Below the pieces are notes generated by a model that saw only the letters and a list, made by a program, of their open reading frames with translations, was not told the origin of the DNA and did no database searches. A DNA stretch of 10,766 bases, taken from Lachnospiraceae bacterium. GTDB taxonomy: Bacteria > Bacillota_A > Clostridia > Lachnospirales > Lachnospiraceae. Shown here in pieces: positions 1-6,198 of the stretch. The first letter of the stretch is position 1; each line of letters starts with the position of its first letter. Location of the stretch: contig JAFXWR010000229.1 in NCBI GenBank assembly GCA_017542725.1, positions 1 to 10,766 of the forward strand. Reading direction: 5' to 3'. Both the position numbers and the translations under genes were made by a program.

Positions 1-611
1 AGAACAAGAAAACAATTGTAGGTGCTATCTTGGCACTGGTAGTAATCATCGCAGGCATTTTCGCCTACAACCATCTGTATAAGGCACCTCGTGAGAAGAA
101 GGCCTATGCAGCATTGTTCAAGGGCGAACAGTACTTCGAGAACGAGCAGTACGACCTCGCCATCAGTGGCGACAGTATCGGCTATATTGGTTTCCTGAAG
201 GTAGCTGATCAGTTCAGCGGCACAAAGGCTGCTAATTTGGCAAACGCCTACGCAGGTCTGAGCTATGCTCACCTGGGCTATAACGATGATGCAATGAAGT
301 ATCTCGACAAGTTCAGTGCTAATGACCAGATGATTTCTCCCGCCATCAAGGGTGCTATGGGTAACGTATATGTAGAGTTAGGCAATATCAGCAAGGCTAT
401 TTCTCTGTTGCAGGCTGCTGCTAAGGAAGCTGACAACAATACATTAAGCCCCATATTCTTGCAGCAAGCTGGCGAGCTGTTGGTAAAGGAAGGTAAGTAC
501 GACGAAGCTATCGCGGCATATCAGACCATCAAGGATAAGTACTTTGCTTCTTATCAGGCGATGGACATCGACCGCTATCTGGAAGCAGCTAAGTTGTTGA
601 AGAACCAGTAA
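1..611 (+). CDS. Membrane-anchored tetratricopeptide-repeat protein, 5'-truncated by the window edge
   Basis: The frame is open from base 3 to the TAA at 609-611, so the gene begins before the window. The internal TTG at base 30 is not a credible start because coding sequence continues upstream of it. The visible 202 residues open with a basic stretch and a single hydrophobic segment of about 20 residues ending in FAYNHLY, which predicts one membrane anchor with the rest in the periplasm. The remainder is helical TPR-like repeats, with recognisable units around AYAGLSYAHLGYNDDAMKYL, GNVYVELGNISKAISLL and AGELLVKEGKYDEAIAAY. The layout resembles YfgM-type anchored TPR proteins, which are scaffolds for protein assembly; the exact role here is unknown. 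It lies 3 bp before ribH on the same strand, so the two are probably cotranscribed. Confidence 0.85.
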   Translation, partial: NKKTIVGAILALVVIIAGIFAYNHLYKAPREKKAYAALFKGEQYFENEQYDLAISGDSIGYIGFLKVADQFSGTKAANLANAYAGLSYAHLGYNDDAMKYLDKFSANDQMISPAIKGAMGNVYVELGNISKAISLLQAAAKEADNNTLSPIFLQQAGELLVKEGKYDEAIAAYQTIKDKYFASYQAMDIDRYLEAAKLLKNQ

Positions 612-614
612 TAT

Positions 615-1109
615 ATGGCAACTGCTTTTCACATCCTACACGATAACCACGAGGCAAGTGAGCTCAATGCGAAGGGCAAGAAGTTTGCCGTCGTGGTATC
701 GGAATGGAACAGCAACATCACTGAAACTCTCTGCGAAGGGGCGGTGAGAACCCTGCTGCAACATGGAGCTGCTGAAAAGGACATTATCATAAAGATGGTA
801 CCTGGCAGTTTCGAACTTACTTTCGGAGCAGCAGCTTTTATGAAGCAGGGCAAGGTAGATGCAGTGATTGTGCTGGGCAGCGTTGTCAGAGGTGATACTC
901 CTCATTTCGACTATGTTTGCCAGGGTGTGACACAAGGCATTGCTCAGTTAAACACTTTAGGTGATATTCCCGTGATTTTCGGCGTGTTAACTACTGATAA
1001 CATGGAGCAAGCCGAGGAGAGAGCCGGTGGTAAGTTGGGCAATAAAGGCAGTGAATGTGCAGAAACTGCAATAAAAATGATAAATTTTGCTTGCAGTTTA
1101 GAAAAATAG
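615..1109 (+). CDS. ribH: 6,7-dimethyl-8-ribityllumazine synthase
   Basis: This cytoplasmic enzyme performs the penultimate step of riboflavin synthesis. It condenses 5-amino-6-ribitylamino-uracil with 3,4-dihydroxy-2-butanone 4-phosphate to give 6,7-dimethyl-8-ribityllumazine, normally inside an oligomeric shell. The 164-residue length is usual for the family (DMRL_synthase). Visible signatures are WNSNIT (31-36, substrate pocket), PGSFEL (63-68, usually PGAFEL), the [14 protein letters not shown] block (88-101) and [10 protein letters not shown] followed by [15 protein letters not shown] (119-145). His97 matches the catalytic His and Arg136 the phosphate-contacting Arg; their 39-residue spacing equals that of the Bacillus subtilis enzyme as I recall it. 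The ATG at 615 is the only sensible start and has no Shine-Dalgarno. No other rib gene is visible, so this is a stand-alone ribH downstream of the TPR gene. Confidence 0.97.
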   Translation: MATAFHILHDNHEASELNAKGKKFAVVVSEWNSNITETLCEGAVRTLLQHGAAEKDIIIKMVPGSFELTFGAAAFMKQGKVDAVIVLGSVVRGDTPHFDYVCQGVTQGIAQLNTLGDIPVIFGVLTTDNMEQAEERAGGKLGNKGSECAETAIKMINFACSLEK

Positions 1110-1120
1110 TTGTAACTTTG
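1090..1120 (+). promoter_or_regulatory. Probable promoter of the tRNA-Tyr/tRNA-Gly unit
   Basis: A perfect Bacteroidota -7 box (TAACTTTG, pattern TAnnTTTG) lies at 1113-1120. A CTTG at 1090-1093 sits 19 bp upstream as a weak -33 element, and a TTTG at 1086-1089 is an alternative at 23 bp. Transcription would begin near 1127, about 33 bp before the tRNA-Tyr gene. The -33 part overlaps the last codons of ribH. Confidence 0.6.
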
Positions 1121-1159
1121 CAACCGCAAACCTCTCAAAGAGGCGAGCAAACAAGGTTT

Positions 1160-1242
1160 GGGCAAATACCAGAGTGGCCAAATGGGGCAGACTGTAAATC
1201 TGCTGGCGTACGCCTTCGGTGGTTCGAATCCATCTTTGCCCA
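1160..1242 (+). tRNA. tRNA-Tyr (anticodon GTA)
   Basis: The 83-nt gene folds as a class II tRNA. The acceptor stem pairs 1160-1166 (GGGCAAA) with 1235-1241 (TTTGCCC), and A1242 is the discriminator. The anticodon stem is GCAGA (1187-1191) with TCTGC (1199-1203), enclosing a 7-nt loop with GTA at 1194-1196. A long variable arm follows, as expected for bacterial tRNA-Tyr, then a T-loop GGTTCGAATCC. CCA is not encoded. It is followed 16 bp later by tRNA-Gly in the same transcript. Confidence 0.96.
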
Positions 1243-1258
1243 CAGGAGAAAAGAAATT

Positions 1259-1331
1259 GCGGAAGTAGCTCAGTTGATAGAGCATTAGCCTTCCAAGCTG
1301 AGGGTCGCGGGTTTGAGCCCCGTCTTCCGCT
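1259..1331 (+). tRNA. tRNA-Gly (anticodon TCC)
   Basis: The acceptor stem pairs 1259-1265 (GCGGAAG) with 1324-1330 (CTTCCGC), with U1331 as discriminator. The anticodon stem 1285-1289/1297-1301 (one G-U pair) encloses the loop CTTCCAA with TCC at 1292-1294. The D-arm GCTCAGTTGATAGAGC and a T-arm containing GGGTTTGAGCCCC are intact. CCA is not encoded. The integrase gene begins 130 bp downstream, so this tRNA region is the likely neighbourhood of the element's attachment site. Confidence 0.96.
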
Positions 1332-1340
1332 CTAAGAACA

Positions 1341-1386
1341 AGCCTTTTACTTCTAATAAATTAGATGTTGAAGGCTTTCTTTTTTT
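1341..1386 (+). terminator. Intrinsic terminator of the tRNA unit
   Basis: AGCCTT (1341-1346) pairs with AAGGCT (1371-1376). Inside it a second helix TCTAA (1352-1356)/TTAGA (1361-1365) closes a 4-nt loop. A T-rich tract (1376-1386, interrupted by one C) follows. It ends the tRNA transcript and is probably the last host-derived feature before the element. Confidence 0.85.
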
Positions 1387-1429
1387 ACCTATTTCAAAAC
1401 ACCCCTTTTTTGGCATTATTAAGGGCTTC

Positions 1430-1451
1430 ATGTAAACCAAGATGTAAACCA
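1430..1451. repeat. Two 10-bp direct repeats (ATGTAAACCA) upstream of the integrase
   Basis: ATGTAAACCA occurs at 1430-1439 and again at 1442-1451, a 12-bp period. It lies 11 bp before the integrase ATG, between the tRNA terminator and the gene. Short direct repeats beside an integrase and an attachment site are typical arm-type integrase or excisionase binding sites, and could also serve autoregulation. This role is inferred from position only. Confidence 0.5.
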
Positions 1452-1461
1452 GAATTGTTTT

Positions 1462-2676
1462 ATGAATGCCTTAGTATCAGTGGTTTGCTACAAATCAAAG
1501 ACATTATCTAATGGTGAAAATCCATTAATGTTGCAAGTTACCAAGAATGATAAGCGTAATTATCAAAGTTTGGGAATATCTATTAACCCTAAATACTGGG
1601 ATTTTTCTAAAAATAAGCCCAAACCCAAATGCCCAAATGGTGAATATATTCAGAAGATTATCCTTGACAAGGTGTCTGAACTTCATCAGCGTATGTTGGA
1701 ACTGAACACAGAGAAAAAAGAATACACATCGGCTTCTCTTCTCAATTCAAAAGACAGTAGATACAAATCTAAGACAGTGAAGCAATTCTATGAAGAGCAA
1801 ATAGATTCTTTAATTAAAGAAGGAAAGTGTGGTAACAAACTCATATATAGAAGCTCCTTTAACTCGCTATTAAAATTTACCAAAGGTAAGCTTGACATAC
1901 CTTTCAGTGACATAGACCTTAATTTCTTATGTAAATACGAAAAATGGCAACGTGCAAAAGGAAATAAAGAGACTACCATAAGCATTATGTTCCGTACTTT
2001 ACGCAGTGCATACAACATTGCCATACAGATGAAATGCGCTCATAAATCAGACTATCCTTTTGACGAATATAAGGTAAGCAAATTTGTTACTAAAACACAG
2101 AAAAGAGCTATCAGTAAGGATAAAGTGCTGAAATTTAGAGAAGAAAGCAAACCTATTGATAAGAATGAATACTATCAGTTAAGTAAGGACATCTTCATCT
2201 TTAGTTACTTGTGCGGTGGGATAAACTTTACTGATTTAGCACAGCTCACCAAATCAAATATTCAAAAAGGCAGGTTGCAGTACATTCGCCAAAAGACCCA
2301 CAAGCCTATTAATATCGGAATGCCAGAAGAAGCATTGAAGATAATTGACAAATATGCTCCAGAAAGTAAAGGCTACCTGTTTCCAATATTGGATGAGAAA
2401 ATCCACAAAACAGCATTACAAAAGCAGTACCGTATTCATAAGATACTCGCAAAAGTAAACAAGAACTTGAAAGCCATAGGAAAACAATTAGGCTTAGAAG
2501 ATAAGATAACCACTTATGTTGCAAGGCACTCTTTTGCGACCGTTTTGAAAAAGTCTGGGGTAAGCATTGCATTGATTAGTGAAGCGTTAGGACATTCAGA
2601 CTTAACCACTACCCAAATCTATCTTGACAGCTTTGACAATGAGCAGATAGATGAAGCGATGAAAAATCTGCTCTGA
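1462..2676 (+). CDS. Bacteroidetes-type tyrosine recombinase (integrase)
   Basis: This 404-residue site-specific recombinase probably integrates and excises the surrounding element. Domains in order are an N-terminal arm-type DNA-binding domain (about 1-95), a SAM-like core-binding domain (about 105-205) and the phage-integrase catalytic domain (about 215-404). Visible catalytic residues are Lys278 (YIRQKTHKP, the beta-hairpin Lys), Arg355 (TYVARHSFAT, box II), His378 (LGHSDLTTT) and the nucleophile Tyr387 (TQIYLDSF). The box I arginine is not seen: the matching segment reads SYLCGGINFTDL (about 249-260). Many Bacteroides integrases lack this Arg, IntDOT being the known example. Tyr352 stands where many families have the box II His. 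The ATG at 1462 fits the usual N-terminus. Transcription runs away from tRNA-Gly, and a terminator follows the stop directly. Confidence 0.95.
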   Translation: MNALVSVVCYKSKTLSNGENPLMLQVTKNDKRNYQSLGISINPKYWDFSKNKPKPKCPNGEYIQKIILDKVSELHQRMLELNTEKKEYTSASLLNSKDSRYKSKTVKQFYEEQIDSLIKEGKCGNKLIYRSSFNSLLKFTKGKLDIPFSDIDLNFLCKYEKWQRAKGNKETTISIMFRTLRSAYNIAIQMKCAHKSDYPFDEYKVSKFVTKTQKRAISKDKVLKFREESKPIDKNEYYQLSKDIFIFSYLCGGINFTDLAQLTKSNIQKGRLQYIRQKTHKPINIGMPEEALKIIDKYAPESKGYLFPILDEKIHKTALQKQYRIHKILAKVNKNLKAIGKQLGLEDKITTYVARHSFATVLKKSGVSIALISEALGHSDLTTTQIYLDSFDNEQIDEAMKNLL

Positions 2677-2689
2677 TTAAAAAAGAACT

Positions 2690-2724
2690 CCACCAGTCAC
2701 TTGCACAGGTGGTGCTTTCTTTTT
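2690..2724 (+). terminator. Intrinsic terminator after the integrase
   Basis: CCACC (2690-2694) pairs with GGTGG (2708-2712) around a 13-nt loop, followed by a T-rich tract to 2724. Weaker outer pairing of the preceding AAAG with the CTTT after the stem can extend it. It begins 13 bp after the integrase stop codon. Its T-tract runs directly into the -7 box of the next promoter. Confidence 0.75.
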
Positions 2725-2731
2725 ATCTTCG
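2700..2731 (+). promoter_or_regulatory. Probable promoter nested in the integrase terminator
   Basis: A -7 box TATCTTCG (2724-2731, one mismatch to TAnnTTTG) lies 20 bp after CTTG (2700-2703), a -33-like element located in the terminator loop. The predicted start near 2738 is only a few bases before ATG 2740/2746, so the mRNA would be almost leaderless. The call rests on motif and spacing alone. Confidence 0.45.
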
Positions 2732-2739
2732 CAAAAATT

Positions 2740-3693
2740 ATGAATATGAGAATAAAGATTAGTACCTCAGATTTTAAGGCAATATTTCCGCTGTTGAATA
2801 ATTGCTATGGCTTCACAGTCTCAGAAATAAATGGAGAACTGCTTAAGATAATAACACAAGTTGAAAATAACAGTTCAACACTCAATAGTAGTTTTTCCCA
2901 CGATTCCAGTACAAAACAAGTTAGGAATATTTCCGACTATGCTTTAGGCATGGAAGATAGCATGATTTCTATTAATACAAGCAAAGGATTCTCTTCTACA
3001 ATTAGAGAGATAAAAAAACTGTGTAGCAACTATTTTAAAACCGAACAAGACAAGGTTAAAACCGTTATGCAGATACTCGTTTTCATGGCAGCTATTTATG
3101 ACCGAGACAAACATGGACTTGCAGATAGTGCCATAGAAGATTTTGAATGGATAACCAATAAATACAGTACTACTATCAGAGAGGAATTATTAAACCTTTA
3201 TGTAGAGCGGCACAATGGGAAAAAAAAATATCATAATTCCTGTTTCATCCAATTTGGAGGGAATGGTGAAACATTAGAATTACAGACAAAACACCCTTGG
3301 TTTGAGAAAATGATTGATTATTTTCTTGACAACACGCTTGGAGTGCAAAGCGTTGAAGAAGCTAAACGTGAATTAGACGAAGTCTATGCCGTAAAGGCAG
3401 GGAAGAAATTGGATATAGAGACAAGCCGCTTCATACTGGGCACATATCAATTGCTCCAAACGACACCAGAAATGAAATCTTCAAAAGAAATGTCCGTCAC
3501 TAATATGCAAAGTCTTTTTATTTGGGAATATCTGGGAATAATAGGACTGATAAGCACAGAAGAAATTGCAACTGAAGCAATAAGCGTCCGAACAAGATAT
3601 TTGCTTAAGCGATACAACTCCGCCAAATTCCTTATTAACAATATGAAATACAAAAAGATACCAAGCCCAGAGTTTCTTAGCATCCTCTCTTGA
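2740..3693 (+). CDS. Uncharacterised protein of integrative element
   Basis: I do not recognise this 317-residue protein. The frame stays open from a TTG at 2701, but that lies inside the preceding terminator, so ATG 2740 (or 2746, giving 315 residues) is chosen. The product has no signal peptide or membrane segment and looks cytoplasmic. A polar Ser/Asn-rich stretch at about residues 40-65 is followed by mostly helical sequence rich in Lys and Glu. The C-terminal part (SLFIWEYLGIIGLISTEE, then SVRTRYLLKRYNSAKFLINN) could form a small winged-helix-like or helical DNA-contacting module, but no catalytic motif is visible. I compared it mentally with RteC-type regulators, which also sit beside integrases in Bacteroides elements, and saw no convincing match. 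It stands alone between two terminators and follows the integrase, a place often held by regulators or excision functions; that is only inference. Confidence 0.75.
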   Translation: MNMRIKISTSDFKAIFPLLNNCYGFTVSEINGELLKIITQVENNSSTLNSSFSHDSSTKQVRNISDYALGMEDSMISINTSKGFSSTIREIKKLCSNYFKTEQDKVKTVMQILVFMAAIYDRDKHGLADSAIEDFEWITNKYSTTIREELLNLYVERHNGKKKYHNSCFIQFGGNGETLELQTKHPWFEKMIDYFLDNTLGVQSVEEAKRELDEVYAVKAGKKLDIETSRFILGTYQLLQTTPEMKSSKEMSVTNMQSLFIWEYLGIIGLISTEEIATEAISVRTRYLLKRYNSAKFLINNMKYKKIPSPEFLSILS

Positions 3694-3717
3694 TGAAATA
3701 CTATATATATAAATAAG

Positions 3718-3751
3718 GTGCATCCCAAATAAAGGGGTGCACTTTTTGTTT
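3718..3751 (+). terminator. Strong intrinsic terminator
   Basis: GTGCATCCC (3718-3726) pairs with GGGGTGCAC (3734-3742), a 9-bp stem with one T-G pair, around the loop AAATAAA. The tract TTTTTGTTT follows. It lies 25 bp after the stop of the preceding gene. Confidence 0.9.
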
Positions 3752-3788
3752 AGAAAGGAAATACCCCTCAAACTGCCCTATAAATGCT

Positions 3789-3820
3789 TTTGCGCAAATT
3801 TTCAAAAGCCTTTATATTTG
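3789..3820 (+). promoter_or_regulatory. Consensus Bacteroidota promoter with an overlapping palindrome
   Basis: A perfect -33 TTTG (3789-3792) and a perfect -7 TATATTTG (3813-3820) are separated by 20 bp, the expected spacing. Transcription would start near 3827, leaving a leader of about 128 nt before the next gene. The -33 box is the left half of a perfect 10-bp palindrome TTTGCGCAAA (3789-3798). A dimeric repressor binding there would block the promoter. Confidence 0.75.
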
Positions 3821-3825
3821 CATAA

Positions 3826-3939
3826 GCTTTCAGCAATCAAAGTAAGTGTACATAGCTGTGAAAACTGAAAGCCCATAAGGATATTAATAGATAAATTAAA
3901 TTTAAGTAGATTAAAATTTAAGAACGGAGCATTAGCTCC
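3826..3939 (+). promoter_or_regulatory. Structured 5' leader of the 3955 gene
   Basis: Two helices can form. GCTTTCAG (3826-3833) pairs perfectly with CTGAAAGC (3865-3872) around a 31-nt loop. GGAGC (3926-3930) pairs with GCTCC (3935-3939) around ATTA, just before an A-tract and the start codon. Between them lies very AT-rich sequence with a near-duplicate TTAAATTTAAG (3896-3906) and TTAAAATTTAAG (3911-3922). I see no convincing leader peptide. The function is unknown; a translation-control or mRNA-stability leader is plausible. Confidence 0.4.
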
Positions 3940-3954
3940 ACAAAAAAAAAGAAA

Positions 3955-4920
3955 ATGACTACATTTTTTACATCAGCGGTTACATCCGCAGCAGAGAGTG
4001 TTAACGAAGCACAAGATGCTTCAAGTGTAGAACTATTTAGCGGTGTGCCAAAGGACGCATCAACCAAGGGTAGCTTGCCTACCACAGTGAAAGCCATTAT
4101 CAATGGAGAGGAAAAAGAAATTACAGTGGCTTTCACTGACTACAGTATGGAATTGCCAAAAAACATGGATGCACAGTTGAAAAGTGCAAATCCAGAACTT
4201 AGGCTTGATGTCAAATTTCATTTTGCTGAGCCAGAAGTGTTCTGGCAAAATTCAATAAACCTTTTTGATAGGAACGACAATTACATCGAGCCAAATACTG
4301 AAAATGTGTTAGTGTTGTGCCCAACAGCAGATACTTATTGGCGTGTTTATGAAGATAAAATTCTAAATGATGTACAAGTACATACGTTTAGCACCATCGA
4401 AGAATATGCCCAAACCATAACTAATACAATGTTGTTAAGCAGAGGTCTTAACAATGTTGAAAAAATGGGGTACGCTGCCCTGGCGACAGGTGACGAGGCA
4501 GCCAAAGCTGTTTTTGTTTTTGCTAAGAAAAACAACATGCCTGTTTCTACAGCGCAACTTTTCTTATACGTACAATACAAAACAGTCACCGTAAAAGCTA
4601 TGATGCTCGGTAAGAAACCGAGTGTTACACCTGCTCTTGGGCGAGCAGAAGAAGAGGCGCAAGGCCTCTTTGAACAAATGCTTCTTACATTCGGTAAAGG
4701 AGCGGCAAGAAGTCGCTATGCGATTACTGCCGTTAATAAACTTATGAAAAGAGGCAAGTACTCTTATGATGAGATTATGGATTGTTTAAAGGCTATCCCA
4801 TCATGCAAGATTAGCCAAGCACTTCTTATGGGCTGTGGTGAGAGAGCAGATTGTATTAAAGATGTTCTCAACGGATGGTTAATTGACTACAAACGGGCAA
4901 ACGATAAGCCTGCTGCATAG
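3955..4920 (+). CDS. Uncharacterised 321-residue protein of integrative element
   Basis: I do not recognise this family. The protein is soluble, with no signal peptide or membrane segment. An N-terminal low-complexity Ala/Ser/Val region (about 1-30) is followed by a beta-rich part carrying TVKAIINGEEKEITVAFTDYSMELP (about 43-68) and VKFHFAEPEVFW. The C-terminal half is helical and includes ALATGDEAAKAVFVFAKKNN and a closing segment with repeated Cys (CLKAIPSCKISQALLMGCGERADCIKDVL). Those four cysteines could bind metal, but the spacing matches no motif I know. The ATG at 3955 follows an A-rich tract typical of Bacteroidota starts. It has its own consensus promoter and a following terminator, which suggests independent and perhaps strong expression. 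No function is proposed. Confidence 0.8.
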   Translation: MTTFFTSAVTSAAESVNEAQDASSVELFSGVPKDASTKGSLPTTVKAIINGEEKEITVAFTDYSMELPKNMDAQLKSANPELRLDVKFHFAEPEVFWQNSINLFDRNDNYIEPNTENVLVLCPTADTYWRVYEDKILNDVQVHTFSTIEEYAQTITNTMLLSRGLNNVEKMGYAALATGDEAAKAVFVFAKKNNMPVSTAQLFLYVQYKTVTVKAMMLGKKPSVTPALGRAEEEAQGLFEQMLLTFGKGAARSRYAITAVNKLMKRGKYSYDEIMDCLKAIPSCKISQALLMGCGERADCIKDVLNGWLIDYKRANDKPAA

Positions 4921-4927
4921 TAGTCAA

Positions 4928-4959
4928 ATAAGCCCATGTGACAGGTGGGCTTATAATTT
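4928..4959 (+). terminator. Probable intrinsic terminator
   Basis: ATAAGCCCA (4928-4936) pairs perfectly with TGGGCTTAT (4946-4954) around a 9-nt loop, starting 7 bp after the stop codon. The downstream tract AATTTC is weak in T, so termination may be partial. Confidence 0.65.
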
Positions 4960-4966
4960 CTAAGCA

Positions 4967-5022
4967 CATGGTGGCGGGTTCTTGTTGCGCGCATTTAATA
5001 AATTTAGCAAGAATCCACCATG
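4967..5022. repeat. Long imperfect inverted repeat between the 3955 and DUF5131 genes
   Basis: CATGGTGG (4967-4974) pairs perfectly with CCACCATG (5015-5022). After a 3-nt bulge (4975-4977), bases 4978-4985 pair with 5007-5014, including two G-T pairs. That gives a stem of about 16 bp. The 21-nt loop carries the perfect palindrome TGCGCGCA (4986-4993). No T-run follows, so it is not an ordinary terminator. It could be an operator, a structured leader of the DUF5131 mRNA or a nicking/recombination site; the sequence does not decide. Confidence 0.5.
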
Positions 5023-5069
5023 CCATACAGCTAAAAAGATAAATTTTAAGGACAAAAAAAAGTGTTATT

Positions 5070-5762
5070 ATGCTTAATAAAAGGATTGGTAACATGTACA
5101 AATTTATAGATTATACATGGAACCCAATCAGAGGAGGATGCCTCCATGATTGCTCTTATTGCTATATGAAGCGGTACAACGAGGAAGTAGGTAAAATACT
5201 ACTTGCCAGTTGGGAATTTAGGACAGGATTAGGCACAGGTAATTCTATTTTCATAGGTAGTTCTACAGATATGTTTGCAGATAACATACCATCAGGATGG
5301 ATTAAGAAAGTTCTGGATTATTGCTATCAAACAAACGACCCTGTAAAGCCAAATACATTCCTGCTCCAATCAAAGAATTCCAAAAGGTTTTTGGAATTTC
5401 TAAATCATCCGTTTATGGAACGAGCCGTGCTATGCACGACAATAGAATCCAATCGCTTCTATCCAGATATAATGAATAACGCACCTCAAATTGAGGAAAG
5501 AGTAAAAGCGATGGAAGAAATAGCAGGAAAAGGATTCAAAACAATGGTCACTGCTGAGCCATTGATGGAGTTTGACCTTGATGAGATGGTGTCTATCATC
5601 AAACGCTGCAAACCCAGACTTGTTAATATTGGCAGGAATACTCGTGGGAATATTTCACTTCCAGAGCCACCAAGTGAAAAAGTCCAAAAGTTGATTGATG
5701 AACTAAAACAGTTCACCAAAGTCAATGTTAAGGACAATGCTAAGGTCTGGTCTGTAAAGTAA
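5070..5762 (+). CDS. DUF5131 (Gp37/Gp68 family) predicted radical-SAM protein
   Basis: The 230-residue product carries the three-cysteine signature C-x3-C-x2-C at Cys24, Cys28 and Cys31 (GGCLHDCSYC), which in radical-SAM enzymes binds a [4Fe-4S] cluster and S-adenosylmethionine. It follows the DUF5131 entry block YTWNP (15-19). Further blocks usual for the family are GSSTDMFADNIP (63-74), LLQSKN (98-103), CTTIESNR (122-129), TAEPLMEFD (161-169) and NIGRN (187-191). The family is common in phages and mobile elements; its substrate is unknown to me. ATG 5070 is used because related proteins tend to carry an NK-x2-GNMY lead-in. ATG 5094 is an alternative and has AAGGA 8 bp upstream. The usual partner of some relatives, a three-Cys-motif protein (TcmP), is not visible next to it. 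An inverted repeat lies just upstream and a terminator downstream. Confidence 0.88.
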   Translation: MLNKRIGNMYKFIDYTWNPIRGGCLHDCSYCYMKRYNEEVGKILLASWEFRTGLGTGNSIFIGSSTDMFADNIPSGWIKKVLDYCYQTNDPVKPNTFLLQSKNSKRFLEFLNHPFMERAVLCTTIESNRFYPDIMNNAPQIEERVKAMEEIAGKGFKTMVTAEPLMEFDLDEMVSIIKRCKPRLVNIGRNTRGNISLPEPPSEKVQKLIDELKQFTKVNVKDNAKVWSVK

Positions 5763-5773
5763 TCCCCCTTATC

Positions 5774-5843
5774 CTGCCACCAGTTGGCAGTTGAATCTAT
5801 TTAGGAGCCTGTTCACCTTTGTGGGCGGGCAGGTTCTGTTTTT
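5774..5843 (+). terminator. Hairpin pair and intrinsic terminator after the DUF5131 gene
   Basis: A small hairpin CTGCCA (5774-5779)/TGGCAG (5785-5790) with a 5-nt loop is followed by a larger stem. In the latter GGAGCCTG (5804-5811) pairs with CAGGTTCT (5830-5837), with two G-T pairs, before a run of five T at 5839-5843. The second hairpin is the likely terminator; the role of the first is unknown. Confidence 0.7.
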
Positions 5844-6140
5844 GTCCAACCCATCCGCTTCCCAAAACACCACAAATGCCAACTTGCCAGAATCATGCCC
5901 AATATGCAACTTAATATAGCATATACTTTGTTCATACTCTCAACTGTCATCCTCTGCTCAAAGTTTCCTGTTTCTTCCAAAATCACCTGTTCAAGCTTGC
6001 CAAAAATAAACGAAAGCCAAGAAAATGGGTACAGGTACCTGCTATACAAACACCCCCTCCCCATACTGTCACCACTCCATTTATATATATGGTGTAGCCT
6101 CAACGGTGCAGAACCCCGTCAGTCCCCCGCCCAGTATTAG

Positions 6141-6172
6141 TATGAAAAATAGCATCTATGGAAAATAGCATT
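6141..6172. repeat. 16-bp tandem direct repeat upstream of the DUF3871 gene
   Basis: TATGAAAAATAGCATC (6141-6156) is followed without a gap by TATGGAAAATAGCATT (6157-6172); 14 of 16 positions are identical. The pair ends 53 bp before the start codon. Tandem units of this size often bind a regulator or an initiator protein; which of these applies is unknown. Confidence 0.55.
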
Positions 6173-6188
6173 TATTATCAACTGTAGG

Positions 6189-6198
6189 TACTATAGTA
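6189..6198. promoter_or_regulatory. Perfect palindrome TACTATAGTA in the DUF3871 promoter region
   Basis: The 10-bp palindrome lies 27 bp before the ATG at 6226. The adjoining TAGTATTT (6194-6201) resembles a degraded -7 box (TAnnTTTG), so the palindrome may be an operator overlapping the promoter. This rests on position and symmetry only. Confidence 0.35.

Noticed and set aside
1055..1288. + strand 77-residue frame over the ribH end and the tRNAs
   Set aside because: It reads straight through tRNA-Tyr and into tRNA-Gly; both fold fully as tRNAs.
2701..2739. N-terminal extension of the unknown protein from TTG 2701
   Set aside because: The codons lie in the loop, stem and T-tract of the integrase terminator, and ATG 2740/2746 follows a promoter-like box.
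2740..3693. RteC-type excision regulator
   Set aside because: Position fits, but I could not find a convincing stretch of similarity to the RteC sequence I remember, so I leave the gene unnamed.
5813..6140. Overlapping frames on both strands of the C-rich intergenic block
   Set aside because: The - strand frame starts at TTG and the + strand frame encodes a Ser/Pro/Leu-rich product ending in the repeats; neither resembles a protein and composition follows the strand bias of the block.
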